Assembly: GCA_037039685.1 (NCBI GenBank)
Contig: JAWNGF010000003.1
Span: forward strand, 4,438,571-4,502,570
DNA length: 64,000 nucleotides
DNA from: Ceratobasidium sp. AG-K
Lineage: Eukaryota > Basidiomycota > Agaricomycetes > Cantharellales > Ceratobasidiaceae
Direction of reading: 5' to 3'
Each line of letters opens with the position of its first letter. Position 1 is the first letter of the stretch. Both the position numbers and the translations under genes were made by a program. Positions 1 to 11,795 of this stretch are shown in pieces. Under the pieces are notes generated by a model. It was not told the DNA's origin. It worked only from the letters and a program-made list of their open reading frames with translations, and made no database searches.

Positions 1-3000
1 CTGAGGAATGACCGGGGTAAGTCTCTGATTCTCCATCATGTGCATATTCGTCGGCACCGGCGTGCCGTTTTCGGTCGCGGCCAAGTTGGCAATCGTAAGC
101 GAGGCGGCAGCCGCCGCGGCCCGACGAAACGTGACCGGCTGCTGCTGCTGGGCCGCTTGCTGAGCCGGAACCTCGACCTCGGCAAACCCAATCGCGGTTC
201 GGTGCGTCTTCTGAAGATCGCGATCGGGGAGTACGATGCCTCGTCGTCCGCGGGTCTGGCGGCGCTTGCGTTTGAGCTCGCGTTCACGTTCGCGCTCGTT
301 GCGTTCGATCTCGCCGTCTTGGAGTACGTTGAGTTGGGGTGTGAATTGTTCGAGGAGCGTGCGGTCGAATCGGAACGAGTGGTCGATGGGGGGGAGCATC
401 GCGGTCCTGAGCTCGTCGTCGGCGATAGGCGTGCCATCGAATGGATGTCCGACGAGGAAGAGCGACTTTTGGTAGACGGATACTTGTTCGCGGATGCTAT
501 GCGCCACAGCAGTCCTGCACACCGATTTAGCGCTCGCCACCAGACTTTACGAAAGACCTACTTGAACTCTCCACCCAGCCCAAGATCCTGGCAATAAATC
601 TCGGCAAACTCTTCCGGCGAGTTGCTCGGGTCGTTGATATCCCACTCGAGTTGGTCCGTGAGGTTCATCGACCCAACAATTACATCAAGCTGAACCGAAT
701 AAGCCCAAGTCCAATCACATACGACAAACACACCTTGACGAGCACCCGCAGCTCCTCGTTCATATCCTTCTCCTTGTCCACGACCTCGTCAAACACGGGC
801 TCGTCCTCGGGCGTCACAGTTGCGTCCACCGTACCCTCGACAACCCTCGACCTCCAACGCGCCCACCACTCGCTATCCTTTTCGCTAATCTCGCCACCGA
901 GGATGTCACGCTTGGGGCCAGAAGCAGGCTCGACAATGTGCGCGCGGTGTTCAGCGAGTTGCTCGGAAATGGACTTGGACACGGCCGCGACGACGGTTTT
1001 GGAATCGATTTGAAAGTCGTCACACAGGCATTGGGCAAAATCGTCGGGGGAAATGGCGGGGTCTGCGAGACATTAGCTAGCGATCGGAACACCCGACTCG
1101 ACGTACCATTCAAGTTCCAGGTAAAGGTATCCCGCAGTCGATAGTGATCGTGATCGACCTCGATCCGAATGGGCACCAAGACCTCGGGCTGGGTAATGGC
1201 CTGGCCCGACTTGACCAATAGAGTCCTGCACCAACGTTAGCCCAAGTCAACCAAAAAGATAAACTACATACGTATCCAAACACTTGAAGTTCCTCCCGAG
1301 GAGCTTCATCTTACGCTCCTTGACTTTGCGCATCTCGGCCGGCCACCAAATCTGAAACTTGCCCGGCATCGCATGCGACGACTCGTCAGTCTCCCACCAC
1401 GCGACTCGGCTCCGGAGCGCGGTTTCTTCTTCTTTTCGGTACTCGCATACTCGGCCATAGGCTTCTTGGAACGCATTATCGCGCGACATCCAGTACTTGA
1501 TTTCCTTCATCTCGGCTTCGGACACGGGTGGAAGTGCACCACCGTGCGTCACGTCGTTTTCGTCCTTGAGCAGTGGGAGAGCAGTGACGAGTGTCGTTTG
1601 GGGGTTGACGCCGGGTGGGAGGGGAAGCGCGGGGGCGGTGGACGTTTTGGTAGGAGAAGGGAGGGGAGCAGTGCTTGGATTCGAGACGACGCGACGAGAG
1701 AGCTTGTTGGGTGCGTTGGCGCGCAGGCCGTTGATGCCGTTCATCGCCATTCCGTTGACGCCGTTCATACCCATTGCGCCCATGCCGCCCATTCCTAGAG
1801 CATTGGCACCACCGGGCATTCCGAGTGCATTGGCACCTGGAGCCATTCCGAGGGCGTTGGCAGCGGGATTCATTCCTAGAGCATTGGCGCCACCGCTCAT
1901 CCCGAGAGCGCTGGCAGGTCCAGGTCCCATTCCGAGAGCGTTGGTCGCCCCGCCCATTGCCATAGGGTTCGCGCCTCCAGCTCCCATGGCCATTGGGTTC
2001 GCACCTCCAGCTCCCATAGCCATAGGGTTCGTCGCAGCTCCCATGCCTAGTGGGTTCGCGCCAGAAGTTCCCATCCCGAGTGGATTCGCACCGGAGGTAC
2101 CCATACCGAGCGGGTTCGTGGCACCAGCGCCGGCGCCCATCGCCATTGGGTTTGCGGCCCCGGAACCCATCGCATTCGCAGCACTCATCCCGAGCGCATT
2201 CGCTGCGCCGCCCATCCCGGCACCGGCACCCATACCCATCGCATTCGTTGCGCCACCCATGCCCAGAGTGTTAGGAGCACCACCCATTCCTAGAGCATTT
2301 GGAGCACCGCCCATACCAAGGCCGTTGTTCGCGCCGCCCATTCCCAGAGCATTCGTCGAGCCACCCATCCCGAGTGGGTTCGCGCCGGCGGCCATCCCGA
2401 GTGCGTTGGGTGTGCCACCAACGTTGATTCCGAGTCCCATGGGTTTGGTCGGGCTCATGTTGCCCGCGCCCGGCATTCCGAGGTTGTTCGCGCCGGGCAT
2501 GCCCAAGTTGTTGGCGGCACCGGGCATACCGAGGTTATTGGCTTGCATCCCGAGGTTATTGGCTTGCATCCCAAGGTTGTTGGTCTGCATCCCAAGGTTA
2601 TTCGCCTGCATCCCGAGGTTGTTGCCACCCAGGTTATTCGCGCCCTGCATCCCGAGGTTATTATTCGCAGGCATATTCGCGCCCATATTGAGGTTCATGC
2701 CGGTCCCAGACATGCCGAGCGAGTTGTTCATGTTATTGGCCATCCCAAGGTTGTTGACCCCCACGTTGCCCATGGCCATGTTATTCCCCATCCCGTTGGC
2801 CATGCCCATTCCGCCCATGCTGTTCGCAGGCATGCCGATATTGTTGTTCATGCCCATGCCAGGCATGTTCATCCCATTTCCGGGCATGCCCATGTTGGGG
2901 ACGTTGGGTATGCTCATACCTGCCCACGAATAAGTAATGAAGACACAAGTCGAGAGTTAAAGACTTACCGTTCATGCCCATACCGACTCCCATCTTGGGC

Positions 3001-3658
3001 GTCTGGGGGGGCTGCGACGTGCGCTCGTTGAAATTCCCACCGCCGCTCATGGCCGTCCCGGGTCGAACAATGGGCGTGCCAGTGCGAGAACCAGGATGAG
3101 GCTGCATCATGTTCATCCCCATGCGATTCGGATGTGGCTGGGACAAGTCGCGGTTGCCCGGTCCAGGTGTCGAGCTCGGAGCAGGCGCCGGTGTGCCAGA
3201 AAACTCGCGCGAGGGGACGGGGACAGGTGTACCTATAAAATGTCAGCAAAATAAACAAACAAACAATTCGACTTACCCGTCTGACTAAACTCTCGCTGGG
3301 GGGTGGAAAAATCACGCTGTGCGTTGGGAGGAAAGGATCCGTCGCGGGGGGTGGTGGGATTTTGTTGCATCGGGTTAATGTTCATGGGGTTGGGTTGCTG
3401 GGGAGTGCCCGGAAAGTTGAATTGTTGTGAAAAGGCAGGGGATTGGCTGTACCCAGGCTGTTGCTGCTGGGGATATCGCATGGCCATCTGCTTCTGCTTC
3501 ATGGCCTGTGCATACTGGTTGGCGCGCATCTGTTGTTGAGCCTGGGCCCATCGTTGTTGCTGTTGCTGCTGCTGCTGATACGGCAGTCGAGAAAAGTCTT
3601 GTTGCTGGGGATACAGATTCTGCTGCTGCCCCGACGGAGAAAAGTACTCGTCGGCCAT
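1..3658 (-). CDS. SNF5: SNF5/SMARCB1-type SWI/SNF chromatin-remodelling subunit, partial (C-terminus beyond window)
   Basis: Core subunit of the SWI/SNF (or RSC) nuclear ATP-dependent nucleosome remodeller. Exons fit complement(<1..514, 562..689, 734..1062, 1107..1225, 1272..2919, 2969..3232, 3277..3658), all GT-AG and in frame. The N-terminus starts MADEYFSPSGQQQ and is Gln-rich. A roughly 400-residue Asn/Leu/Gly/Met repeat follows, then a conserved linker ending KMKLLGRNFKCLD. Next comes the two-part SNF5 domain: repeat 1 contains PEVLVPIRIEVDHDHYRLRD and FTWNLND, repeat 2 contains VGSMNLTDQLEWDIN, SPEEFAEIYC and LGLGGEFK. After the domain are AVAHSIREQV and a basic, Ala/Gln-rich tail that is still open at base 1. 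The start at 3658 is the first in-frame ATG of the Gln-rich exon; an upstream non-coding exon is possible. Family identity is very secure from the SNF5 repeats. Which complex it joins (Snf5 or Sfh1 type) is inference; the long Gln-rich N-terminus favours Snf5. Confidence 0.95.
1740..2900 (-). repeat. Coding tandem repeat array (Asn-Leu-Gly-Met / Gly-Met units) inside SNF5
   Basis: Degenerate tandem units of 21-30 bp encode variants of ANNLGMQ, GANALGMG and GANPMAMG. The cleanest stretch is about 2530-2640, with consecutive 21-bp units each translating to QANNLGM. Near 2050-2110, 27-bp units giving GTSGANPLGM repeat almost exactly. The reading frame is kept open throughout. This is low-complexity protein sequence rather than a mobile element. 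Confidence 0.9.
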
Positions 3659-5410
3659 TGGCTGGCGACAGACAGGTTAGCGCCCGTGGGGGGGAGGCAA
3701 CACGGCGACTCACACGGCAGGGCGACGATTACAGCCGGAGATTGAGCCGCGCTACTCTAATGTAGAACGTCGATGTAATCGGATTAGTTATCCAAGGCGA
3801 AATACGGAAATCAGTTGTGGTTCCGGATTCCAGTCGTGCAGACACGTCGTCGGTCAGCCAACGCAAGGCTTGATCACGCGCCGCTTGGGGTTGTTTGGTA
3901 AGCAACCCTGCCTCCACGGCCGACTCGACCAGCAAGAAAAAAGTCACAGCAATAGTACCACCGAAATGGTCGATAAAAGTTCCATATCATCTTGGTTGTC
4001 GTCGTCTCGGTGGCTGCCCTCGTCGCAGGACCCCGGAACCCCGCCACGACCAGCACATCATGTCGCACACCGCAAGAACAGCCCAGTCGAGGGAGGAACC
4101 AAGCCCGGATGGCCTTGAATCGCGCCCCGAACCACCATAGCACAATCCCTCGCACTGCACCCACTCTGTTCCCGCAGGACTCCGGTCACTCCATATCATC
4201 TGTCCCATATCCAGCGATTATGTTTGACCTATGCCCTATCAGGCCTTTGTCCAGCCCGGTGCGTCTTTGCTGACCGCCTGGTGAGTTTTTTTAGGTAGTC
4301 TAGGCGACCCGCGTCTGGACTTCTCTGTTGTTCGGGTGAGTTTATGTGGGTGCGTCATTCTGTGTGTGTCGGAACCGCTTTTTCTTGGCTTCCTTCGATC
4401 TTGCCTGAGCCGAGTCTTTCCGTGTGTACGTACGTTCCTGTGTTTACGTCGGGCCAGCCGGTCGAGTGGCTTGGGCCGCCTCGCTTCATTCCTTGCAATA
4501 TTCACTCGGACTTTACTGATGACTCCGAAAAACTGTATGCCAAATCAGGAAAGTGTGACATGATCAACAGATTGGAGGTATTGCTCTCTATATGCGCGGG
4601 CGCTGATGACATTTGTAATAGAACGCGCCAGTTTTGGCACGAATCCGCTGCAATATTATATCTAGAAGGAAGAAAACGCTGTCAAACCCCCAACAGAAAG
4701 GTAGGCTACGCCAGTGCTGCACGATTGATGTATTATTGTTGAACAATAGTTATTTTCTCGGTCACATTTGCGGGAGCTCATGTTGGCCTTATAGCGACTT
4801 CAGGAACCAGTGGTAAACACTAGACTTTAGGCCAAGTACCAAACAAAAATTATTGGGACAATTTCGTGACTCGGGTTACATCGTACAAAAGGTAGGAAAG
4901 GAAATATTATAATAATTGATGGCCCTTGAATAGCTACACCAAACTCAGCCCTCATCTCTGATGGTGTTATTCCAGGCGCATATAAACACTCAATGACTCG
5001 TAACAATCCTCACGTTGCCCTTTCTTGTGTTCTCTCGTTAACCTTTGCTAACAATATATTATCACCCTGTACTCTATCATATAGAATGAGCTCAATCAGA
5101 ATATGAAATCGCGTTAGTATCGGTCTTATATTGTCTGTCAAGCCCGCTTACATGACTGCTGCTTAGGAGGACAGAATAACATGATTTATCCATCTGGGTG
5201 TGCAATTATTGAGTTCAATAAGTAACACATACTCATTTGCCATACTGATAATCCGGTCAGAGCCTGTTCGGTTCCAGTTACTTCGATTCGAGAGCCAAAC
5301 CAGGTCCAGTGGAGCCGAACCGGTTGGAGCATTGCATTTCGACCCGCTGTCCCATTGGACAACCAAGTATTAGCGATTAGACGAAACAAAGGAAGAGCTG
5401 GCACACAAGC
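3659..5410. other. Intergenic stretch, no supported gene
   Basis: This lies upstream of SNF5 and presumably holds its promoter and 5' UTR just above 3658. Several short open frames run through 3.7-4.8 kb on both strands, but none shows a family motif, and frames that overlap each other are equally open. Sequence from 4.8 to 5.4 kb is AT-richer. I see no repeat ends, RNA gene or clear coding exon. Confidence 0.5.
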
Positions 5411-5901
5411 AAAGTCAATGTCTCTTCACTCTCCGTCAACACCTGTGAATTCACGTAATTTTTTTGAATTTCGGCGGACGATTTTGACCGTGAAGAACCT
5501 TGCTGGGAGCAAGGAACGCCTCACATAAATTGGTGGAATATTGATGACAGAAGCACCAGGGCGCTCATGCTACTTGTGTTGGTCCGACGGCCGCTCACGC
5601 CCGGCCCCTGCCAGAGCGCCTGAAGAGCCTTGCATCGTATGTCCGCGACCCCATGCAAGCGAGTAACGTAGGAACCACGTTTCGAAATACACTCTTGGAT
5701 AATAAAGCTCCTTTCTTGGCTCCCAGTATGACCTCCCTTTGTCCTACCAATCCCGATCGTTGGTTGCCACCAAAGGAGTAGCCACTAGGCACAGCGCGGG
5801 CTGCCTCGTGGTCTGGGCTCATAAGTATCATCCGGACTGTGAGTTCCCCAACTCAGCACCGCTCCCGCCACATTTGGGCACCTCATTCTAATCTTCTCGA
5901 C

Positions 5902-7741
5902 ATGTCCAGGCGTCTTGTCGTAGTTCTGAGTGAGCCAATCCTAGTTCAGCTCTACGTTAATTCTGAAACAAGTACAATTTACAGTTTCCGATATTTACGA
6001 GCACTTCGGGTACGTTGTTTCCTGGATACGTTTTGTGCGACCCCAAACCTTCGCTCCCTGAGTAGTAGGACTTTCATGAATCGGATATTAAATTCCAAGA
6101 CTGGTTCACGCCAACAAATCGTTACTCGTGCGATCATCCCTGTCTCAATTACCAATATGGAGAGACTCCTTAATCCTAAGCCCCTAAAACCTTCCAAGGT
6201 GAGCACCTAGTATGCGATTTACTGGAACGGGTTAATGAATTCGCATGCCTAGTCTACCACAAAGCTTGTTGCAAAAGTTTTCAAGCGATCCTCAAAAATC
6301 AAATCCATGGATGGTATGTTTTGCCATCTAGCCTCAGAGCGCTATTTGAAGTTCTTTTGAGCACCCCCTGTCCAGAGATATCCATCAGCAGACGGCGTTG
6401 CGCACGCATACAAGCTTCTGTCTCATGTCTATGCCCCAGGAGATGAGATTATGTAAGTCTAGTGGTGGCGAAAACAGCCCTGCTTATACTCCGCCCCAGT
6501 TCGATCGGTATATCTGGAGTGATAGCAGACGGGCTTGTGATCAAGGATACCATCGCCGAACTCATCGGCCACCTGGTATAGTTTTATTTCACCCATGGGA
6601 CTTCAACTTGTTCACGCCTAACATGGTTAGGATTCTGGGACGGTGCCAGCCATTCTCTCACAGCCAAATCCCCCTCCTGCCAAAGAGAAGTTTCATTTCG
6701 AGATACCAGTAAACCTACTAGTTGGTCGCTCAACTGCAGCTAGGTAGGTGATTCTCAGCTATCGCCAGGGATTCTTACTCATACAAATACCTAGCTCGGT
6801 GACTCTAATACGTATGGATTCAACCTTACTTCAAAGCATAGTTTCTCAAATTTCCTATAGATAGAACCTGGGAAAACGACATTTCGGGATGCAACGCCAA
6901 TATCTCTAAGCAGTCAGTGCCAACATTGCTTTGGTTTCTTCATACTAAGTAAATATCCGTTAGATTTCCCCTCAGTGTCGGGCGTCTAGTCTCCATCAAT
7001 TGGGCACCAGGGTATGAGTCAGCGTGTCATATTCTTCGAGACCGTGCCGGGGATATTATTGCGCGCGAGGTATGGTTCTATCTTTTCCCGTGGCCTAAAA
7101 CTCACAGCCGTATAGATGACGCTTTTCGAGGCTCAAGAATGGCACTGTAACATGATCATCGTAGGTTCCTCTACCACCTGATCCGGTATATACTCATCGC
7201 AGCTTAGTTCTCGACCATGAGGTATATTTGGTACAAGCCTGGAGTCACAGCCCATTGGGCAAACGTGGTTCCAGTCCAGAAGAAAAGCGTTCCGACCTCG
7301 GGATGGCCAACTTCAATGCAACCAGGAACCACAGCAATTTCAAGTGGTGCTATGATGGAAACCAGCGATCCAGAAGCTGGGAGGTCTTCTATCTCATCGA
7401 GCCGCTCCAGTACGAGCGAAACACACAGCTCAGTATCCGTGTCATCGCAGAGTTCTGTATCTCTCAACTCCGTCTGGGATCACTCGAATCCAAAGCCCGC
7501 TTCGCCCAGCCTTACTGAGTGGAAATTTACGACATCGCCTCCAACCTCCCGGGTGTCTACTCCTGGGTCCTCCGCATTTACATCTCGTGCATCCACGCTG
7601 TTCACACTGAACGAGCCTATATCTGGAGATTGGCCAAAACCGGTAGCGATGAGCAAGCACGAGGTCTTGACCTACAAAGCCTTCGGCAACAGACTAGATG
7701 ATTGGTTTTTACCTGCTCGAGTGATATGGAAGAGTTTATGA
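5902..7741 (+). CDS. Tentative multi-exon gene of unknown function
   Basis: I do not recognise the product. A chain of exons joins in frame with normal GT-AG signals: up to 6198, 6253..6313, 6389..6452, 6500..6575, 6631..6743, 6795..6811, 6861..6948, 6976 to about 7069, a short exon near 7118-7160, then about 7209..7741 with stop TGA at 7739. Peptide pieces include AYKLLSHVYAPGDEI, IADGLVIKDTIAELIGHL, PVNLLVGRSTAAS, GRLVSINWAPGYESACHILR and a Ser/Thr/Pro-rich C-terminus of about 170 residues ending RVIWKSL. Weak points: one required intron (6949-6975) is only 27 nt, and the 5' end is unresolved. Coding-looking sequence from about 5417 (beginning MSLHSPSTPVNS) may be an earlier exon. It could be a partly decayed gene. 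Confidence 0.35.
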
Positions 7742-8264
7742 GTCCGGGTCTGGGTTCGGGTCAATGTGGTTGGTGGAAAGGACTTTTTTGAGAACGAATT
7801 TTGGGTGCGAGATTCGGAGTAACTTAAGTAAACCTATTAGTGAGCTCTGTGAGCGTGATTGGCGTTCATCAGAACTCGAGTTGGGGCTGATGGCTAAAAT
7901 ATATGCGTGGTAGTTCGCTGCTCCAGAAGTGGCGCGGTTATAACAATTGTTGTAAATCTAACAACCCCCAATTCTAGTTTCAATTTTTTATGAATTGAGC
8001 CAATCTAATTTGAGACTTTTCGGGCAGGTGGTTGTGTTTTGATGTTCGCCTCACGTGGCTTTGTAAGTCCCTACATTCAGTTCATTTATGGTAATGCGTG
8101 TATCGTGCCTATTTATCACAGCGCAGACTGCAGACCAGGTATACAAGCTACGCATATCAACTTTAACTAAAACGGCCATCAGGTAAAAACGGAACCGAAA
8201 AATCTAAGGCAAATATTCTGGACCTCGTAAGCATTGCATCCTCATCCTTAGTTTAAATACCTAC
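7742..8264. other. Intergenic region between convergent genes
   Basis: Presumed 3' flank of the tentative plus-strand gene and of the 890-aa minus-strand gene. It is AT-rich, with no ORF or motif that I can support. Confidence 0.5.
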
Positions 8265-11036
8265 CTATATTTCATCTCTCAGCGCCCGCGCATACACCTC
8301 ACTCATGTCATCATCTTCGGTCGATAAAGTCCGTAGAACTGCAGGTTTTGGTGGCAGCCGGGGGGACTGGGCTCGAGCAGGCACTGCGTTCGGCCGGGCG
8401 GGCACAGCTGGAACTTTGTATATGGCCGGTTTGGAGGATGCAGGCGGTCTGGGCGGAGAGGCTGGCGGGGATATCGTGTGCGTGTGGGGGGAAGTAGTCA
8501 TGGAAGACTTTGGAGCCTCGTTTGGTGTTGAAAGCGACGCGAACGAAGGGGGTGCATCTTCTCGGCCCACTGCTCCAAACGTAGCCATCCTTGGAATACC
8601 CTGCTTCACACTTGGATTCGTCGGAGCCCTCGAGCCTGGAGCCGCGGGAGGTGCCCTTGTTGGACGGGTTGGTCGTTCTGGAGAGGTGGGAGGTGAGATA
8701 GGAGCCTTTGTCACTGGAAGGCTCTCCTCGCCAGTCGCATATGATGAATGTGTAACAGTCGAGCTGGCGGCAGGGTCTTTGAACGAATTTTCTTCGTGCT
8801 TGCGGTTGGCGTAGGGGTACCCGTCCCGGTTCGAGTAGCTTTGCACACTAGCACCCTGGTTCGAATGACTCTGGCCGCTAGCGCTTGGACTCGAGCCGTC
8901 CCAGTTTGGCTGATCCCACACCTCCAGCCTCCCAGTTCGACCTTTTTCGACTGCCGTCCCAACGCCAATGCCAGCAAACCCGGATGATTCTTCAGAGAAC
9001 AGCGACTCTTCGTCGGGTACTACATGCCGCTCGCCTGGAGAAGATGAATGCCCATGGGACGTAGGAGCACGCGAGTTCAATGCACTAGCAGATCGGCGCT
9101 CGTCCTCTCGTTGGATCCATTCATCGATTTGTTCGTCCTGCGAGCGCTCTTCACGGGGTACGTCTTCATAGGACTTGCTTCGGTTCGTCGTTGACCGCGC
9201 TTTGCCACCGTCTTCGGTCGCAGCACTGGTATCCGCAGTCATGTCGGTAATGCCAGTTCCGAACGTTCCCTGGGTCCATCCACGACGCATCACAGGCGTA
9301 CTCATTGTATCTTGAGTAAATGTTGTGCCGTTGCTGAGCCTCTTACCCCCAGGTGCACCAATTGGCAATCCCCGAGCGCCACCCCCAGAGCCCGACCGAT
9401 CTCTTCGGTGAATCGCCCGAGAAGCGGCGCTGTATGCGTCACCAGAGCCGCCCAACCCATACTCTCCTATCGTGAAATCAATATCGCGACGTAATGAGGA
9501 AGCGGATCGCGGGCCGGTGTTCGGAGGTTCAGGCGAGTGCTCGGACGAAGAACGCCTGCGATTGAAGAACCCAGAGCGAGGTTCGTCGATGCTCGTGGCC
9601 AAGATGGCGGGTGGGGCAATGTGACGATGCCAGGTGGGAGATACCGGGGGCTTAGTTTCGGTGTTCGGGGGAGCCGAGGCGGTACTAGTTGGAGGAGTAG
9701 CATCTGGGACTGTGTCGAGGGGTGGACGAGCCTGAGGCTGGCGACGACCAAGTCTCGTGATGAGCCTGCTCTTGGATCTTCCTACTTCGGTATCGGTACC
9801 AGCGTGCCCATCAGTTTGAGGGATTTTCTCGGCTGGAGCTTCACCCTCGGAGACTGTACTTTCGGGAGCAGGTGTGTTTTCGTCCACAGCTTCGAGTCCG
9901 ACATCCCGGCGCCTAACTGGATTAAGGAGGACGGTGTTACTAGTCCCAGTACGGTCGACGACTGGTCGAATTGCTCCAGGAGGCGCGGGAAACGCCAGAG
10001 CGACGGGCTCGCTCGCGGAACGCGCATGACCCTTGGCCGGCTTCGAATCCTGATCTACAGGCTGTAGTACTTCAAAGTTGTCGTCCCAGACCATCGTCAT
10101 AGTCGTTGGACCTTCCTCATCCGTAGTCACTGCACCCTTGCCCTGTTCCTCTCGTTCTCGGCGGCGTTTCAGCCAGCTCGGTCCCGTAGCTGACCATTTA
10201 GACCGGTGCAAAGTGGAATCTGGCTTGGGTACGGCAGTAGGTGAGTTGACGTCTAGTGGGCTGAGGCCTTTGCCTTTGCTTCTCAGCGGCCACATGGAAC
10301 CTTTCATAATCGAAGACGTCGTCTTGTTTCGCTTGAGTGTCTCGTCTGGCTCGGCGGGAGGTGGAGCAGGGGTATCGTCAGGCGCAGTCAAGGTCGTCTC
10401 GGGGATTTGGTATGTATGCAGGACCGCCTTGGCGTTAGCTATGTTGGCACCGGTGCTATTCGGGTGGTATTCAGCCGGGTATGGGAGTGTACCGGGATCT
10501 GGGTGCGCAGTCGACGATGTAGCTCGAGTTTCAGATTCGGGCTGCGGAAGGGGTGGTAGCTCCGGTCTCGGTGACGGATTGGGCCTGGGAGGTGGGTCAG
10601 GAGACGGAGTGAGGCGGCGAGATCGTAGGGGGGAGGGGTGCAAGGTCGACTCTGGGATCTGATATGTATGCAAGACAGCCTTGGCCCGACCAATGGGAGT
10701 ATTTCGGTTATTGGGATGCAGTGCTGGATCGTAAGGAAGTTGATCTTCTAGTTTTGCCGGGACGGGTGGAGGCTTATCTTCGTATGGCAAAAAGGCAGAG
10801 GGGGGTCTATAACGATCCGAATGGGGGAGGGAAGGACGCCTCGAGGAGTATTCTTGGGTAACGGGGTTGGGTACTGTGGGAGACTGTTGTGGAGCCTTTC
10901 CGCTGTGCTTGTTCGTATGGATTATGTAGAACGCATGTATCATGCCAGGGACCTAAGGATAGCCATGAGAGCGGGCATAAAGGGGAAAGGGGGACGTACA
11001 CCCATCAAACAGTAGAGGCCTGCGGATAATATTCAT
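8265..11036 (-). CDS. Large disordered Pro/Ser/Arg-rich protein with duplicated AKAVLHTYQIP motif, unknown function
   Basis: One long exon (10902 down to 8265) encodes almost the whole protein. Two start models are possible. A 35-nt first exon 11002..11036 (MNIIRRPLLFDG) can be spliced through an intron 10903..11001, giving 890 aa. Alternatively an ATG at 10943 (MIHAFYIIHTNK) reads straight in, giving 892 aa. I prefer the spliced start because the intron ends in CACAG and removes a poorly conserved-looking leader. Near the N-terminus two modules of about 30 residues carry the same core, AKAVLHTYQIP followed by E(S/T)TL, about 90 residues apart. The rest is Pro, Ser, Arg and Gly rich with no globular domain and many basic/Ser patches. 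The C-terminus is TEDDDMSEVYARALRDEI. The composition suggests an intrinsically disordered scaffold or cytoskeletal/polarity-type protein, but function is unknown. Confidence 0.8.
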
Positions 11037-11795
11037 GAGAAGCTGGCATCCGCAGTCAAGCCAAGAAATTACGCACAGCAATTGACCCAAAATTGCACTC
11101 CAACGCCTTTCTGGAGCGGGATTCTATTTACAAATCCTGTGCTCGCGTCTCTCAAGCGTGCTCACCTTGAAGTATACCGCGACAGGCGAGATAAAACTGG
11201 AAAAAATCAGTACTCGGAGGATGGGGGTGTGAATATTACTCACACGGCGATGCCATACAGCAACAGATCGACTGCTCCAGCCATCCTCGGTTTGTCACGC
11301 AGCGTTCCCGCGACCTGTCAGTGGTTAAGACCTGGCCTTCAAATACCTCTAGTGGCGTCTGGGCGCAAGGAGCAGGCACCGTCTGGATTGGGTCTCACAT
11401 GGTTGCGTAATGGTGACCTGGGTGCATAAATAATTATCGCAGGTGGAGCTGGGGCGCTGACATCACCCCCACCCACCCACGTGACTTTCCGGCTCGCAAC
11501 CGGGAGCTAAACACGAGGCAAATTACATAAGAGCGCCCCTGCGCATTCCAGACTAGATCGCCACGACTCTCACAAGTAGTTTCGCTCTTGAATAGTTTTG
11601 AACACATTTGAAGTCATTTCTCTCTTTTAACTTTATTATTCTGCCTGGTTGTATTGGTCTTACTGGGATATCGACGCCCCAACATCGACAGACACTGTTT
11701 GCCACCCAACACAACCAGCCCATCGAATAGGGCGTGTTTCACGAACAACCCCATACCATTCTGCACATAGTCACCTCTTATATTTATTCAGCCCA
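11037..11795. other. Divergent intergenic region (promoters of the 890-aa gene and the CCCH gene)
   Basis: Lies head-to-head between a minus-strand and a plus-strand gene. A pyrimidine/CACC-rich run and a CACGTG-like E-box (CCACGTGACT) occur near 11475-11490. A T-rich stretch near 11610-11640 precedes the CCCH start. No supported gene. Confidence 0.45.

Noticed and set aside
40..597. 185-codon plus-strand open frame opposite SNF5
   Set aside because: It overlaps two SNF5 exons and an intron on the other strand, is basic/Leu-rich like antisense translation, and has no motif.
1497..2933. 478-codon plus-strand open frame (Pro/Ile/Ala repeats)
   Set aside because: It is the antisense of the SNF5 Met/Asn/Gly repeat; its periodicity comes from the real coding strand.
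3895..4563. Several overlapping ORFs upstream of SNF5
   Set aside because: Frames on both strands are equally open, with no conserved motif and no supporting splice pattern.
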